This document shows positions 13,966 to 14,730 of a stretch of DNA of 14,730 nucleotides, piece after piece. A program made the position numbers and the translations under genes. The stretch comes from Haladaptatiplasma sp964454575 (GTDB lineage: Archaea; Thermoplasmatota; Thermoplasmata; Halarchaeoplasmatales; Halarchaeoplasmataceae): assembly GCA_964454575.1 (NCBI GenBank), contig CAYVTG010000046.1, positions 1 to 14,730 of the forward strand, in the 5' to 3' direction. Each line of letters begins with the position of its first letter. The stretch's first letter is position 1. The notes beneath the pieces are model-generated. The model saw only the letters and a program-made list of their open reading frames with translations. It had not been told where the DNA came from and made no database searches.

Positions 13966-14730
13966 TCATAGATCGTATATATCGCCGTATTTACCTTTTA
14001 CATAATCATGGAAATACTTGAAATCCAAAGATTCTCCTGTAAGTTTCCTTGTCATCTCTTCCGGTTGATATCTCTTACCGTGTAAGTGTATGTTTTCCTT
14101 CAACCATACCCTGAGGTTTGAAAATTCACCTTTGCTGATATCCTGGTAGAAGGAAGGCATTTCATCTAATATCGTAGAGAATATCTGAGCGGCATAAAGG
14201 TTACCTAAAGCATAGCTCGGGAAATAACCAAAAGCACCCGACGACCAATGTATGTCTTGGAGTACACCCATAGCAGGATCATCGGGCCTCAATCCAAGGT
14301 ATTCCTCCATCTTGTTCTGCCATACCACCTCGGTCTCATCAGCAGATATCTCGTCACGGAATAAAGCCAATTCGATGTCGAATCTTAGAGCGATATGAAG
14401 GTTATATGTTATCTCATCCGCCTCTACCCTGATATAGGATGGCTGCACGCGATTTACGGTTCTGTAAAGTTCGTCGGGCTGTACATCCGTCATATTTGGA
14501 AATTCCTCTTTGATCATCGGATATAGGTAGTCCATGAAATTTCGGTCACGCCCCACAAAATTTTCCCACAGCCTAGACTGTGATTCGTGATAACTCATGG
14601 AAAGTGCTTTTCCCAAAGGAGTGCCGAACAAAGCTCGGTCGATACCGAGTTCGTACATTCCATGCCCAGATTCGTGAAGTAAACTGAATATGGAACTGAG
14701 GTCGTTCTCGTCGTACCTGTTGGTTATCCT
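13966..14730 (-). CDS. M32 metallocarboxypeptidase (Taq/Pfu type), C-terminal part
   Basis: The reading frame is open to the right edge, so the 5' part of the gene is outside the window. The visible 254 residues are about the C-terminal half of a family that is usually near 500 residues. The zinc site is HESGH (encoded at about 14662-14676), and the third ligand is the glutamate of HESQ, 26 residues after the second histidine, the same spacing as in the Pyrococcus furiosus enzyme. Other M32 signatures are RVEADEITYNLH (substrate carboxylate recognition region), GVLQDIHWSSGAFGYFPSY and the YALGNLYAAQ helix. The enzyme is a cytoplasmic zinc- or cobalt-dependent exopeptidase that removes C-terminal residues with broad specificity, probably in peptide turnover. 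The ATG at 14658 is internal, just after HESGH, and is not the start. The gene is separated from the regulator unit by about 115 bp with a promoter and shows no functional link to it. Confidence 0.95.
   Translation of the reverse strand, partial: RITNRYDENDLSSIFSLLHESGHGMYELGIDRALFGTPLGKALSMSYHESQSRLWENFVGRDRNFMDYLYPMIKEEFPNMTDVQPDELYRTVNRVQPSYIRVEADEITYNLHIALRFDIELALFRDEISADETEVVWQNKMEEYLGLRPDDPAMGVLQDIHWSSGAFGYFPSYALGNLYAAQIFSTILDEMPSFYQDISKGEFSNLRVWLKENIHLHGKRYQPEEMTRKLTGESLDFKYFHDYVKGKYGDIYDL

Noticed and set aside
14656..14658. ATG at 14658 as the start of the carboxypeptidase
   Set aside because: The frame continues upstream to the window edge and encodes the zinc-binding HESGH, so this methionine is internal.

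Overview
The window looks archaeal, most likely a Thermoplasmatota-type euryarchaeon. The evidence is AT-rich TATA-type promoters placed 20-60 bp before starts, GGTG/GGAGG-like ribosome sites, several archaeal gene types (KaiC-like ATPases, a multi-zinc-ribbon membrane protein, an M32 carboxypeptidase) and a large surface protein with N-glycosylation sequons. The lineage call is inference from gene style and from a recollection that NGKTNGR-type linkers occur in Thermoplasmata proteins; no search was possible.

Layout. Bases 1-1705 are AT-rich. They hold one unrecognised five-helix membrane protein with an extracytoplasmic tail, then about 570 bp without a convincing gene but with a GC-richer inverted-repeat island. 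Next is a complete dihydrolipoamide dehydrogenase on the plus strand (1706-3046), which converges on the following gene and overlaps it by 4 bp. Everything to the right is on the minus strand. In transcription order it is: the 3' part of an M32 metallocarboxypeptidase (cut by the right edge), an intergenic promoter region rich in palindromes, a winged-helix regulator, a small KaiC/RadA-like ATPase, a giant (about 1,890-residue) two-helix surface protein with a KaiC-like N-terminus, and, after a 70-bp gap with its own promoter, a 1,258-residue zinc-ribbon/TPR membrane protein.

The main point of interest is the three-gene unit at 6890-13850. The regulator, the ATPase with an intact Walker A (GPAGSAKT) and the giant protein are packed with a 17-bp gap and then a stop/ribosome-site overlap. 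The cytoplasmic head of the giant protein aligns by eye with the ATPase next door, but it has lost both the Walker A lysine/threonine and the paired catalytic glutamates. It is therefore probably a pseudo-ATPase, joined through a basic NGKTNGR repeat linker and a membrane helix to about 1,365 residues of extracellular beta-sandwich and calcium-binding-type modules. I read this as a candidate outside-to-inside signalling system: surface sensor, dead KaiC-like receiver, live KaiC-like partner and DNA-binding output. The zinc-ribbon/TPR membrane protein is a possible accessory. The function is inference; the architecture can be read directly from the sequence.
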